This document shows positions 9,174-22,481 of a stretch of 64,000 nucleotides of DNA, piece after piece (within the stretch, counting starts at the first letter, position 1; every line of letters begins with the position of its first letter). Source of the DNA: Patagioenas fasciata (taxonomy: Eukaryota > Chordata > Aves > Columbiformes > Columbidae); contig NC_092520.1 in the NCBI RefSeq assembly GCF_037038585.1, positions 193,757,604-193,821,603 of the forward strand, in the 5' to 3' direction. Below the pieces are notes generated by a model. It searched no databases. It was not told where the DNA came from and saw only the letters and a program-made list of their open reading frames with translations. A program made the translations under genes and the position numbers.

Positions 9174-9230
9174 CTGTGTCCTTAGCGGAAATTCTTGCAG
9201 CTCAACACGTGCCTTCTGCAGCATGTGCAA
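9174..9230 (-). other. Candidate 57-bp phase-0 exon with a helical peptide (copy 1)
   Basis: Minus-strand block bounded by a good acceptor (CTACTTCTAGGCAG) and donor (CAG/GTAAGA). It encodes exactly 19 codons, LHMLQKARVELQEFPLRTQ, and is phase 0 on both sides. A related segment at 851-907 encodes LHTLQKAHVELQEFPLGTQ but has no AG at the equivalent acceptor, so it looks like a dead duplicate. The start resembles LHKMRARLKELQE in the coiled-coil ORF. Equivalent positions: 18681-18737, 28188-28244, 36935-36991, 46442-46498, 55949-56005. Its place in any transcript is unknown. Confidence 0.35.
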
Positions 9231-11502
9231 CTGCCTAGAAGTAGTTGTCATGTCATATGAGCAAGCCGTGTTCGAAGGTGGTCAGAATTGAAAATGCCTT
9301 CTTTTGAAAGTGTGTACACAGGATACAGAGCTTTATCTTCTTGATATTGGTCACCTACTAAAGGGCCCAGGCTGGATTTGGGGAGCGTATTAGGGGAAGA
9401 ACATAATAGCGGTTTAGGGCAAAAGCATTTTTTAGCTGCTAGGGTGTATGCTGCACGTGAGTCAGCTCACCTTGCTGGTTCCTGGTCAACTTGGTGTGCA
9501 CCAGGACCCCCAGGACATACTCTGCCACGTTGCTTTCCAGAAGCCTGGTCTAGCTGCTTTGGATCACAAGTCCCAAAGTGCGGATGCGTCCCGGGATGCT
9601 TCACGCCCGTACCCCTGCCATCCACAGTCGGTCCCACGCTCTTGCCGCGCGTCTCCTGTTGCCGCTGCCATGAGGATGAGGAGGGCATGTTTCCTTCAGC
9701 CCAAGCCGCGGTGCAGGTGGAAAGGCTCTCTCTTGTTACGGGACAGGGACAAAGAGGATGCACCCTGGTGACAGAGTCCAGAGGTGGAGTTTCCGTAGAA
9801 CTCCATCCCTTGCCTTTTTTCCCTGACTCCAGCTTTTTCACACCAACTTTGTTCTTCACAGAGTACCTGGCTAAAAGGTGGTGGTTGGTACTGTCTTTTA
9901 GACCCCAGCCTCTAAAACATGGAGGAGAAACTCCAAGAAACAGAGCAGATCAGAAGAGTGCCACCCAGGGGGTTGCAGTTACATCCTGCCCACTTCCCAC
10001 TCTTCCTGGCGTGCCTTAGACACTTGGTAGAGACAAGAAAGCTGTCCTTCTGCCTCCTCGGGCCAGTCTTCTTGTCTCTCTGGCTCCAAATCTGTGAAGC
10101 AAAGCCAGGAGAAGCCCAAAATCCAAACCCAAGCTGTTGTGTTACATTTTCTAGAAGGGAGGCAGGGAGGCAAGGAAGGAAGTGTCACAGAGGAGCGATT
10201 GAGGGTCCTGCTTGCCCCAGAGCTGTGTTTCAACCACTTAAAGAAGAGTGTGACTTCACAGAGGTTGATGGCAAGGTTCACCCTTTCACTGCATGGAGGA
10301 AATGTGCCAAGAAGAGCTGGGTGAGAGTCATTTTAGAATGGCCATTTTATTACCTGTGTCCCTAGAGGAAATTCTTGCAGCTCAACATGTGCCTTTTGCA
10401 GCGTGTGCAACCGGGTAGAAGCCAAAGGGCGGTGACAGGAGCCTTTGGAATGAAGTTTCTGCTCTTGGTATCGAACGCACATCAGGCTTTAGGCTAAAAC
10501 AGCTACTGTCTGAGGTAATGTCAATCCTATATATTTACCCTTAAAGTAGGGAAACAGTACTAGTCTCAGTTCACAAATGTGGAAAGGTGGCACAAACATA
10601 TCTAGTGACCCTCAGAAGTCCACATAGAAAGAATGGCGGAGAAAAGGAAACAAAGTCTCAGCCCTCCACGTATTCATAGACCCAGTTTTAGAAATTCACA
10701 AAACCCAACAAGACCACCACTATAGCCGATTAGAATACCACAGTCTTTAGTTATTCATAGTAATGTACAGAACACTCCATGATCAATTTTTCTTTTATTA
10801 AGATGTTGATTACATCTCAAAAGAAAGCGACACAGGAAGCATCTTCTTGGCATTCTCAGGTTTATTTTACTGTTATTAATTTCAGGTGGAAAGGAGGGAA
10901 TGTATTGATGAACATCTCCAAGTTCAACGTTAAGTCCGTAACAGATCAAGTGGCAGAATCAAGGCGGTTCTTTCTAAAACCTCTCTGAAACTTGCTAAAT
11001 CTGCAGTTACAGAGGCTTTCTGGAATGTATCAAACAAAAGAGGAGGTAGAAATAACTGGAAATTGGTGACTCGCAACTGGCTAAAGTAATACATTCCTTT
11101 GTTTGAGTGAGCAGAACGTCGGATGTGACTGTGCAGTGAGAGAACAACCACAACAGGTAAGTAGTGCCCTGACGCAGCAGCAGCAGCAGCAGCAGCAGCA
11201 AGTCTTCTTCCTTTGGCACCTGGCGGGGCCACGGTCCCCTCACAGCTGCAGCCAGGGCTCACATCCACGCCGGACACCCTGCTCAGCAGGAGTGAGGCTC
11301 GCACAGCTGGATCCTGCCTCAGTTGCTCAGCCGCCAGGTTTTCTTGCTTGGCATTGGATTCTTGCAGCTCCTTCAGACGGGCCCTCATCTTGTGCAGCCG
11401 CAGACGTTGTTGACAGCAGGGGTGCTCTCCATACGTTTGTTGGGAGCTTGTGCAGTTCAGCCAAATATACCTACCTACCCACCTGACTCACCAACTCTCT
11501 GA

Positions 11503-11904
11503 CCCTATCGGCTCAAAAGCCTGTGGGAAAATTTTGGAAACTTGCAAACCCGTATGGGAAACCAAAGTGCACTCAGTACACAGCTACCTACACTAGAAAC
11601 TAACTAACAAACAAAATAACGAACTCGCTAACAAACAAACAAACTCTTTTGCCCTACTGGCTCAAAAACCTATGGGAAAATTTCGGAAACCTGCAAACCC
11701 GTATGGGAAAAAAAAGTGCACTCAGTACACAGCTACCTACACTAGAAACTAACAAACTAACTAACTAACTATCAAACTAGCTAACTCACTAAGTAACAAA
11801 CTAACAAACTAACTAACTAACAAACTAACTAACTCGCTAAGTAACAAACTAACAAACAAACTAACTGACTAACTTGCAAACTAACCAACTAACAAACAAA
11901 CTCT
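11503..11904. repeat. 149-bp minisatellite pair plus tetranucleotide tract (copy 2)
   Basis: Same structure as in copy 1 with four extra bases (aactatc form), the state seen in copies 2 to 7. Confidence 0.85.
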
Positions 11905-12341
11905 GGACCGTCCGGCCGAGCCAACGTGAGGGTGGCAACACGAGGGCGACTTCCTCAGTCAGCTCTTCAACCTGCCTTGAGAAAGAGGGGGGGAAAAGAC
12001 GGGCATTAAGTACAAGGCTGAGAGGAGAACAAGCAACTCGTGCTTTGCCGGGATAGGCAATCCCCATCCACAGTTCTCCTCTGCAGGGTTCCTTAGGGCT
12101 GGGTATTAGGCTTTGATGTTTTGCCATCAATGATTTAGATTGTGCGAGTTCGGGGAGGCTTCACGGGACACAGGGGCTTTTGACTCAACTGCCGTACAAA
12201 TCTATGCTTCAAGGGCCGGGCCTGGGTACAGCTACAGTAAGAACAGAGAGTAAAACCGAACCAGAGTAAAGGAAGGAGGAACCAAGAGAAAGACCAAGAC
12301 AAGCACAAAGACAAAGGCAAGTGGAAGAACTGTTTTACAAT

Positions 12342-12540
12342 GGGCGCGGTGAAATACTGGCACAGGTGGCCCAAACAGGTGGTAGATGCCCCATCCCTGG
12401 AAACATTCAAGGCCAGGCTGGATGGGCCTCTGAGTAACCTGATCTCATTGAAGGTGTCCCTGCTGCTTGCAGGGGGGTTGGATTAGGTGACCTTGGAAGG
12501 TCCCTTCCAACCCAAACTCGTCTTTGATTCTAGGATTCTA
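12342..12540 (+). mobile_element. CR1 LINE 3'-end fragment (copy 2)
   Basis: Same insertion as in copy 1, so it predates amplification of the unit. Confidence 0.88.
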
Positions 12541-12974
12541 AGTGCCAAATGAAAACCGCCAACCCTGGAGTGCTCTTTGCCTCCAGACATCTGCCTTCTC
12601 CCAAGGGAAGGTGAACGCTTCCTCTCTGGAGCCATCTCTGGGCACCACAGAGATGTTTGCTAGACTCAGAGCAGCATAACAATTGGAAAGAGGGAGAGCA
12701 GGCTCTTTCACACACCAGGGCTCCTTGCTCTTCTCGCCCCACCTGGCTTGGCTCAGTCGCCTGCTCCTGAGCTCTCTGGTTCCAGCCTCCTCCGCCGCTT
12801 GCAGGGCTGGCAATCGCCCTCCTCTTCGCAGGGGAGTTTTCTCTTCCGGGGGGAAGGATTTCCCCCCTCCCGCGAAGAGCCTGGCAAGCTTTCCGTCCAA
12901 AAGGATTGTTAGGTAGGTAAAGCCATGACAAACAGGAATCAATTCTACTCTAAATCACAGCTAGCTCATGTTAC

Positions 12975-15576
12975 CTGCTCTGCCCAGAGGAGCTGTTCTG
13001 GCCTTCGCTTCCTGCAGCGACTGCAGGCACCTGCAATGGAAACGTAGAAGATGACCGCTGCCCGTTTTCCAGCTCAGCTCTAAAAGGCAGATCCCTTGGA
13101 TGGCTTTGCTCAGCCCAGCTGTGCCACTTCTGCTGGCATCACTGCACCAAGAGTGATGGCCAACCTGCATCAGCCTCACTCTGCACTTGTGCAAAGCGGC
13201 AGGTTGGTGGATGAACTTGCTTGTCCCTACAGTGGCAATCCCACCTTCTGAGGGGGGAGGCATTCTCTCATGCTGTTTGTGGACCTCACCTACCTGGGCA
13301 CTTTCCGCCCCTGCTCCTGCTGCCGGCGACTCCTCGGCCCCTCCAGCGGCGAGCCCAGCCCCCTCTTCCTCCTCCTCCCGCTCCTCCTCGGCCTCAAAGA
13401 GTTCCTCGCGGTGGTGAATGAGGAACTCTACCAGCTGGGTGACCTGCACACAGTAACCCATTGGTTTCCAACACACTGGCTGCAAATGGCTCCAACGGCC
13501 CTTCCCACCCCTCATCCTGCCTTGCGCACAGAAAGCTGCAGCTGGGCGGCCGCTCTTCCCAGCAGCTCCCCTGCCAGCATTGGCTGAAGAGAGGAGGCAG
13601 CCAGGAACCTCTGAAGAGCAAAGCTGGCGTGGGCCTGGAAGGCTGCAGCGGGTTGGGAAACGCAGCGTACCTTCGCTGTCACCCGCACCAGCGTGTCCAG
13701 AGGGAGGGTGTCCTCCTCTGGCGGGCCGAGGAGGTTGGGCCCCACGCAGATGGCCAGGTTGCTGGCTGACATCTTGGTGATGGTGGCGTTGCTGCTGATG
13801 TTCTGCAGCAGCCGCAGCAAGGTGTTGAGGAGGAGGAGGTTGGCCTCGGGTAACTTGCGGGCCACCCTGTGGGAACAGGAACCCAACGTTCAGAGATGAA
13901 GTTGGTGTTGTCAAGACTGGTGTCCCATGCTGATGTCAGCCAAGCCCACCCCAGGGAAGCCTCCTTGGCCAAGCCGGCTCTACAGCAGAGGGGCTGCCTT
14001 CCCTGAGATATTGCCACCTCCCTCCCTGCCTGCCCTTCTGGCCAGAGTCCCTTTGCACAAGGAGCCAGCCCCAACGCCTGCATCTTTTTCAGGCGGGCTG
14101 TGGCTTTGCAGGCAAGTGCCGGGCTCTGCCAGTCCCTGCGGAGCAGCCAGGCTGCTGGCCACACTTACTCTTTCAGCCCCACCAGCCTCTCCTCCCTGCT
14201 GCTCTTCTGCAGGGCGGCCATCCACTCCTGGTAGAGCTCCGCCACGAGGAGCTTGGAGGGGATCTTGCGCAGGAAGTCCTGCAACGCCAAGGGCTGCGTG
14301 TCAGGCTGTGAGCGCTGCTGCCGGGAGCACGGGCAGCAATCCCAGCACGCTGGGTGCCGAGCAGCTCCTGGCTTTGGGCTCCTGCTCGGGCAGGTGCCCG
14401 TCAGCGGCGCCAGAGGCGGGAGCTGCGGGACTCCAGGTCAGCAGGGCTCACCTTCAAGATGACAGCCAGGACGTGCACCGGCTGGCTCGCCAGGTGGACC
14501 TCGGTCCCGCTGTCCAGGGCCTCCCTGATCTCACGGGAGGCACGCTCGCTGGCTGCCAGCCGGAAGATCCCCTCCGTGGATGGCCCCTGTTCTTGCAGCA
14601 GAGCCAGCAGGTCCTGCAGGGGAGGAAGGAGGACGTTGCTGGTCTGGAGACAGGCCCTGGGAGAGGCCGAGCTTCCTCAGGGGCAGGAGTGAGTGGGGAT
14701 GGGTCTGCTGCCCTCACTGGGGCAGAACAGAGGGCTGGCTGGAGATAGGTGACGTGGAGAGGAGCGCGCTTTGCCCCCAGGACTCATCTGGGATGCCTGC
14801 CATGGGGACAGTGCCTCTCCAGAGGAGCCAGCAGGATGGGGACCCCCTGGCCGGGCTTGCTTACCTGCATGGGCTGGGGCAGCATGCCGTCCCGGCTGCA
14901 GAGATCCGCCAGGGGCCGGCCAAAGAGAAGTCCCGTGCGGGCAGAGCCCGACGGCCCCGGTGCCTCTGCAGCCGCCGAGGTCCCTGGCCGCACAAAGTGC
15001 CAGGGCAGCCACCTCCTCCTCCTGCTGCGGGCGCCACCATCTGCCAAGGAGAAGAGAGCAAAGAGAGGTGGAGCAGAAGCGCCTGGCCAGCGCTCCTGGA
15101 CCCTGGAGCGCACGGGAGAAGTGTCCTTTGGCAAAGAGGGATCCCGAGGGCTCAGGTCTCTCCTGCCGCAGAGTAACGGGGACAGAGGTGCCCTGCGGGA
15201 AGGGCAGCAGCAGCCCCAGTGCAGCCTGAGTGCCCGTCTGCAAGAGGAGGAGGGAAGGGCCGTCCTGCCCTAGTCTTCTCCAAACTCACCAGCCAACTGG
15301 CCACTTCCAGCGTTGGGCACGCGTGGGTGCTGGGGCTCAGGCTCAAGCTCGTCCCTGCGGAGCAGATGGCGTCGGGCGTGAGAAAATCGGCTGCTGCACG
15401 GTCCGGCTGTTCTGGGGTGTCCCCGAGCCGTGCCTGGGGGGAGCCTACCTGGAGCCGCGGCAGCAATTCACCTGGCCCATCGCCACAGAACCAAGAGCTG
15501 CCTCTCGAAGGGCACGCTTGCGGGGCGCGAGGTGGTGGAAAAATCTGGCGAAGAGCGCCCCAGTGCCGTCCCGGTG
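12975..15576 (-). CDS. Rho GTPase-activating protein 20-like gene, copy 2
   Basis: Same gene in unit 2. Exons: 15449-15576 (tentative), 15290-15354, 14865-15040, 14452-14613, 14169-14278, 13671-13866, 13294-13443, 12975-13030 (tentative). Translations of the RhoGAP exons match copy 1. The arginine finger in GIFR and the GPNLL motif are intact, so this copy looks functional in the domain. Confidence 0.85.
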
Positions 15577-18500
15577 CTTCAGGGTAAGAGCTTGGCTCTT
15601 ACCCCTGACACTCCGAGTTGGCACAGAAGCGTTGCCGGGACAGCGCCGGGTCAACAGAGCCCAACATTCTGAGCCCAGTGGTGGGGGAGGGGCACTGGGG
15701 GCTCTCCCCACTATGCCCATGTCTCTCGCGCACTGGGAGCCCAGCCCTGGGCACAGCACTTCAGGCCTGGCCTCAGCAGCGCTGAGCAGAGGGGAAGGGT
15801 CCCCTCCCTCCAGCTGCTGGCAAGGCTTTGCCCCGTGCAGCCCAGGGCACCACTGGCTGCCGCCTTGGGCCAGGGCCACCTCGCTGGCTCCTGCTCAACT
15901 TGCCGTCCACCAGGAGCCCAGGACCTTTTGTGCCACGCTCTTTGCCAGCAGCCCTGCCAAGCTGCTTTGGGTCGCAAGTCCGTGCGCACGTGTCCCAGGA
16001 TGCTTCATGCCCGTAGCATTGCCAGACATTTCTCCGCATTTCCTAGGCAAGAACTCACCAGTGCTATCATCCTGGCTGGCCGATTGATAATGGACACCCA
16101 CAATGAACCTCCTTTGTATTCCAGCCCCCAATCCTCACTCACAGGCTCTCAACTACACCTCCCATAACCGTAAGGGCTGCCAAGTCAAACCTCTCCCTTA
16201 CATACCCTGCGACTCCCCCGACCTCACCTGCCCTGTCTGTCCCTCCTCAATCGCCCGCTCAGCCCTCCCGAGCACTCATGCTCTCTTACCATTCTGCACC
16301 AGGGACAGGAAAGCGTGTGTGCACAAGTTCCAGCTTCACAAGAGAGCATGGTCGCCTGAAGTATGACGTAAATACGGCATTGGCATGGCAGCGTGAGCGA
16401 TTACTTACAAAAAATAGATGTTTTTCCTCGGTCTGGTGACACGCAACAGCTGACAGCACATGAGCTTTCCGTAAGAATCTCTCCAAGCCCTTCCATTTCT
16501 CCCTGGATATTGCCAAGGCACCTGAGTCGCATTTGGACAGGGACAGCCATAGCCCGCTCCATGAGGCTCTGCAAACAAAACATCGCTCTTTCCCGTGGCA
16601 CGTGTCAGCTGAATCCTGGAGATCTAGGCTGGGAACTCCACTAAGTCACCTTTGACGTACGATAGAGTAGTAGTTTTTGAGAAGGAGCCGGAGGTGCTGA
16701 GGCCACCCACTCCAGCACCAGATACCAAATTGGGCATTCAGCTCCTCCCAATTTACACAGCTCTATTGCAGCTTTGCATGTGAAAGAATTGCCAAGATCC
16801 CATTCTAGTTAGCGGAGAAAGGACTTATTCCTGCTGTCCTTAAGCAGACATCTTTAGGACACCTTTAGACTTAAGGGAGTGTATCGACTGAGGCCTATGT
16901 TGGATTTCCTACACGCAGGCAGCTTAATGCCGTTTCAGATGCCGTAACGAAACCAGCACCTAGGGATCAGCAGATGTGACGCAGGACCTAGGGATAGTCT
17001 GGCCCTTCTGAGGGGACAGCCGGAGCTCAGAAAACATCCCCTCTAGAATCTCAGGTCATTCCCAAACCATGCCCAGGGAGGGGTTCTGTCATCGACCCCT
17101 TGCTGCCCACTCACTCTAACGGCTTTGTGGAAACCAAGTCCCAACACAGACGCCCAAGTCACAGTGAACCGAACCCCAGCCTGGTTGTAGTTCCCTCTTG
17201 CGCCAGGGAGGTTTGTGTCCTGTATCCCCATAGCTGAGACCCAGTGGGAGCATTCTCCGCACATTTTGGGTAGCTTGTGCCGTTAAGAGCAAATATTGGG
17301 GGCTGAGGAACACGCTTTGATCTTGTTTATTTTTTTACTGTGTCTTGTTCTAACCATCTCCATTTGGCAAGTTTCAAAAAACACAATGGACTTAGTGAAA
17401 CAAGCTTTTGACCTTTGAAGAAAGGATGTGTCTCATGTCTGTTTACCGCAAAGAAACACTCTTTTATTGAAGAAAATGTATTAATATATAACATATCTAA
17501 ATACTACAAGACATCGGCCAAAGTGAAGAGACATTTTTAAAGCAGGCATGAAACAGCAAATACGTAGCTCCACCCGTCGCTCCTGCCTTCTGTTTAATAC
17601 CTGAGTGAGTTTCACAGGCAGCGTCTGGTCAACCGGCGTGCTGAAAGCAACAGGTTGTGCCCACAGCAAAGCGCCTGACTGCCTGCAGCTAATTCATTGT
17701 GGCCTACCCATTTACCACTGGCGTGATTTTAGGAGCGCCAAGCAAGCGACCGCTCTTCGTGTGCTGTCGAGCACCAACACAGTCTGAGATGAAGAATCTC
17801 GCTTTTTCACATCACCTTTCGGATTACGTCTTTTCATTCTATCGTGAAGCACGTCTCTCTCTAGTAAATACATTTTGATACAACAAAACTGCCCATGGAA
17901 TACAAGGTTTCTCTATGTAACCATCATATTTCTGTAAGCTGCATTACAGACTGGTCATCGCCTCCGTCTCACTGTTTCTTATCTTCCATGAAAACCTCTC
18001 TAAGTTGACCTTGGAGGTTCTTCAGGACTTCTGCTATGATGTCTTCTCCAGGTTTGGTTCGTTTTGGCTTTCATAGGGCTCAAAGCAAGTGGCTCCTGAG
18101 AACTGTCATGCTGAGAAGTGACGGGATTGTGATACAGTTCACACCTAATAGGTCTGTCACCGCTCCAGACTACCTGACCAACCAAACAGGGAAAAGCGCA
18201 CAGCTGGCTTGTGTGATGCAGCTCCGCATACACGTTCCTTCTAATGCAGTAAGAAGGGCATAGAGCAGCAGCGTCTCAGGAGGGTCGAATGCCTCACCCG
18301 TTTCCTTGTGTGTTCATGAGATATGGATTTCATCCCAGTGCTTGCTACCCGTTTTCTCCAACCTGCAGGAAACGCCTTCAAATGCCCATTTTATTACCTC
18401 TTCCTCCAAGGAGGTTTGTGTCCTGTATCCCCGTGGCTGAGACCCAGTGGGAGCATTCTCCGCACATTTTGGGTAGCTTGTGCAGTGAAGAGCAAATACT

Positions 18501-21009
18501 GGGGCTAAGGAACGCGCTTTGTTCTTGTTTATTTTTTTACTGCGTCTTGTTCTAACCATCTCCATTTGGCAAACTTCAGGAAACACTAATTTAAACATTT
18601 AAATGTGGAAATCACCTCAGCGCTTGCTACCCGTTTTTCTCCAGCCTGCAGGAAATGCCTTCAAATGGCCATTTTCTTACCTGTGTCCTTAGCGGAAATT
18701 CTTGCAGCTCAACACGTGCCTTCTGCAGCATGTGCAACTGCCTAGAAGTAGTTGTCATGTCATATGAGCAAGCCGTGTTCGAAGGTGGTCAGAATTGAAA
18801 ATGCCTTCTTTTGAAAGTGTGTACACAGGATACAGAGCTTTATCTTCTTGATATTGGTCACCTACTAAAGGGCCCAGGCTGGATTTGGGGAGCGTATTAG
18901 GGGAAGAACATAATAGCGGTTTAGGGCAAAAGCATTTTTTAGCTGCTAGGGTGTATGCTGCACGTGAGTCAGCTCACCTTGCTGGTTCCTGGTCAACTTG
19001 GTGTGCACCAGGACCCCCAGGACATACTCTGCCACGTTGCTTTCCAGAAGCCTGGTCTAGCTGCTTTGGATCACAAGTCCCAAAGTGCGGATGCGTCCCG
19101 GGATGCTTCACGCCCGTACCCCTGCCATCCACAGTCGGTCCCACGCTCTTGCCGCGCGTCTCCTGTTGCCACTGCCATGAGGATGAGGAGGGCATGTTTC
19201 CTTCAGCCCAAGCCGCGGTGCAGGTGGAAAGGCTCTCTCTTGTTACGGGACAGGGACAAAGAGGATGCACCCTGGTGACAGAGTCCAGAGGTGGAGTTTC
19301 CGTAGAACTCCATCCCTTGCCTTTTTTCCCTGACTCCAGCTTTTTCACACCAACTTTGTTCTTCACAGAGTACCTGGCTAAAAGGTGGTGGTTGGTACTG
19401 TCTTTTAGACCCCAGCCTCTAAAACATGGAGGAGAAACTCCAAGAAACAGAGCAGATCAGAAGAGTGCCACCCAGGGGGTTGCAGTTACATCCTGCCCAC
19501 TTCCCACTCTTCCTGGCGTGCCTTAGACACTTGGTAGAGACAAGAAAGCTGTCCTTCTGCCTCCTCGGGCCAGTCTTCTTGTCTCTCTGGCTCCAAATCT
19601 GTGAAGCAAAGCCAGGAGAAGCCCAAAATCCAAACCCAAGCTGTTGTGTTACATTTTCTAGAAGGGAGGCAGGGAGGCAAGGAAGGAAGTGTCACAGAGG
19701 AGCGATTGAGGGTCCTGCTTGCCCCAGAGCTGTGTTTCAACCACTTAAAGAAGAGTGTGACTTCACAGAGGTTGATGGCAAGGTTCACCCTTTCACTGCA
19801 TGGAGGAAATGTGCCAAGAAGAGCTGGGTGAGAGTCATTTTAGAATGGCCATTTTATTACCTGTGTCCCTAGAGGAAATTCTTGCAGCTCAACATGTGCC
19901 TTTTGCAGCGTGTGCAACCGGGTAGAAGCCAAAGGGCGGTGACAGGAGCCTTTGGAATGAAGTTTCTGCTCTTGGTATCGAACGCACATCAGGCTTTAGG
20001 CTAAAACAGCTACTGTCTGAGGTAATGTCAATCCTATATATTTACCCTTAAAGTAGGGAAACAGTACTAGTCTCAGTTCACAAATGTGGAAAGGTGGCAC
20101 AAACATATCTAGTGACCCTCAGAAGTCCACATAGAAAGAATGGCGGAGAAAAGGAAACAAAGTCTCAGCCCTCCACGTATTCATAGACCCAGTTTTAGAA
20201 ATTCACAAAACCCAACAAGACCACCACTATAGCCGATTAGAATACCACAGTCTTTAGTTATTCATAGTAATGTACAGAACACTCCATGATCAATTTTTCT
20301 TTTATTAAGATGTTGATTACATCTCAAAAGAAAGCGACACAGGAAGCATCTTCTTGGCATTCTCAGGTTTATTTTACTGTTATTAATTTCAGGTGGAAAG
20401 GAGGGAATGTATTGATGAACATCTCCAAGTTCAACGTTAAGTCCGTAACAGATCAAGTGGCAGAATCAAGGCGGTTCTTTCTAAAACCTCTCTGAAACTT
20501 GCTAAATCTGCAGTTACAGAGGCTTTCTGGAATGTATCAAACAAAAGAGGAGGTAGAAATAACTGGAAATTGGTGACTCGCAACTGGCTAAAGTAATACA
20601 TTCCTTTGTTTGAGTGAGCAGAACGTCGGATGTGACTGTGCAGTGAGAGAACAACCACAACAGGTAAGTAGTGCCCTGACGCAGCAGCAGCAGCAGCAGC
20701 AGCAGCAAGTCTTCTTCCTTTGGCACCTGGCGGGGCCACGGTCCCCTCACAGCTGCAGCCAGGGCTCACATCCACGCCGGACACCCTGCTCAGCAGGAGT
20801 GAGGCTCGCACAGCTGGATCCTGCCTCAGTTGCTCAGCCGCCAGGTTTTCTTGCTTGGCATTGGATTCTTGCAGCTCCTTCAGACGGGCCCTCATCTTGT
20901 GCAGCCGCAGACGTTGTTGACAGCAGGGGTGCTCTCCATACGTTTGTTGGGAGCTTGTGCAGTTCAGCCAAATATACCTACCTACCCACCTGACTCACCA
21001 ACTCTCTGA

Positions 21010-21411
21010 CCCTATCGGCTCAAAAGCCTGTGGGAAAATTTTGGAAACTTGCAAACCCGTATGGGAAACCAAAGTGCACTCAGTACACAGCTACCTACAC
21101 TAGAAACTAACTAACAAACAAAATAACGAACTCGCTAACAAACAAACAAACTCTTTTGCCCTACTGGCTCAAAAACCTATGGGAAAATTTCGGAAACCTG
21201 CAAACCCGTATGGGAAAAAAAAGTGCACTCAGTACACAGCTACCTACACTAGAAACTAACAAACTAACTAACTAACTATCAAACTAGCTAACTCACTAAG
21301 TAACAAACTAACAAACTAACTAACTAACAAACTAACTAACTCGCTAAGTAACAAACTAACAAACAAACTAACTGACTAACTTGCAAACTAACCAACTAAC
21401 AAACAAACTCT
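21010..21411. repeat. 149-bp minisatellite pair plus tetranucleotide tract (copy 3)
   Basis: Same length and form as copy 2. Confidence 0.85.
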
Positions 21412-21848
21412 GGACCGTCCGGCCGAGCCAACGTGAGGGTGGCAACACGAGGGCGACTTCCTCAGTCAGCTCTTCAACCTGCCTTGAGAAAGAGGGGGGG
21501 AAAAGACGGGCATTAAGTACAAGGCTGAGAGGAGAACAAGCAACTCGTGCTTTGCCGGGATAGGCAATCCCCATCCACAGTTCTCCTCTGCAGGGTTCCT
21601 TAGGGCTGGGTATTAGGCTTTGATGTTTTGCCATCAATGATTTAGATTGTGCGAGTTCGGGGAGGCTTCACGGGACACAGGGGCTTTTGACTCAACTGCC
21701 GTACAAATCTATGCTTCAAGGGCCGGGCCTGGGTACAGCTACAGTAAGAACAGAGAGTAAAACCGAACCAGAGTAAAGGAAGGAGGAACCAAGAGAAAGA
21801 CCAAGACAAGCACAAAGACAAAGGCAAGTGGAAGAACTGTTTTACAAT

Positions 21849-22047
21849 GGGCGCGGTGAAATACTGGCACAGGTGGCCCAAACAGGTGGTAGATGCCCCA
21901 TCCCTGGAAACATTCAAGGCCAGGCTGGATGGGCCTCTGAGTAACCTGATCTCATTGAAGGTGTCCCTGCTGCTTGCAGGGGGGTTGGATTAGGTGACCT
22001 TGGAAGGTCCCTTCCAACCCAAACTCGTCTTTGATTCTAGGATTCTA
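21849..22047 (+). mobile_element. CR1 LINE 3'-end fragment (copy 3)
   Basis: Same insertion, at the same place in the unit. Confidence 0.88.
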
Positions 22048-22481
22048 AGTGCCAAATGAAAACCGCCAACCCTGGAGTGCTCTTTGCCTCCAGACATCTG
22101 CCTTCTCCCAAGGGAAGGTGAACGCTTCCTCTCTGGAGCCATCTCTGGGCACCACAGAGATGTTTGCTAGACTCAGAGCAGCATAACAATTGGAAAGAGG
22201 GAGAGCAGGCTCTTTCACACACCAGGGCTCCTTGCTCTTCTCGCCCCACCTGGCTTGGCTCAGTCGCCTGCTCCTGAGCTCTCTGGTTCCAGCCTCCTCC
22301 GCCGCTTGCAGGGCTGGCAATCGCCCTCCTCTTCGCAGGGGAGTTTTCTCTTCCGGGGGGAAGGATTTCCCCCCTCCCGCGAAGAGCCTGGCAAGCTTTC
22401 CGTCCAAAAGGATTGTTAGGTAGGTAAAGCCATGACAAACAGGAATCAATTCTACTCTAAATCACAGCTAGCTCATGTTAC

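Larger units (their letters stand above)
8829..9241. repeat. Diverged block pair 8829-8900 and 9110-9241, with a third relative at 833-919
   Basis: GCTTGCTACCCGTTTT, then CTGCAGGAAA and CCTTCAAATG occur at 8829-8880 and 9110-9160. The right block continues through ATTCTTGCAGCTCAACA, which recurs at 833-919. The three blocks share a core around a TTACCT splice-donor complement, so this may be an ancient exon-containing duplication. Confidence 0.7.
1..9503. repeat. Tandem-array unit, copy 1 (9,503 bp)
   Basis: First of seven head-to-tail copies of a roughly 9.5-kb unit; its first base is set here by the window start and recurs at 9504. The unit carries one minus-strand RhoGAP gene, a CR1 fragment and a tetranucleotide-rich stretch. 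This copy is the most distinct. It has T at 17 where the others have C (9520), G at 2343 where the others have T (11850), and it is 4 bp shorter in the CTAA-type tract near 2255, where the other copies read aactatcaaac. Seen directly by comparing copies. Confidence 0.97.
9504..19010. repeat. Tandem-array unit, copy 2 (9,507 bp)
   Basis: Full-length copy with the common base at every diagnostic site I found (G at unit position 161, C at 6821, G at 928, A at 1216, counting from the first base of the unit). Copy 5 has the same states. All reading frames of the RhoGAP exons are intact. Confidence 0.97.

Noticed and set aside
9378..10019. 213-codon plus-strand ORF spanning the unit junction
   Set aside because: No recognisable domain, and Cys/Pro-rich composition. 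It overlaps sequence with equally good ORFs in other frames. Most likely chance.
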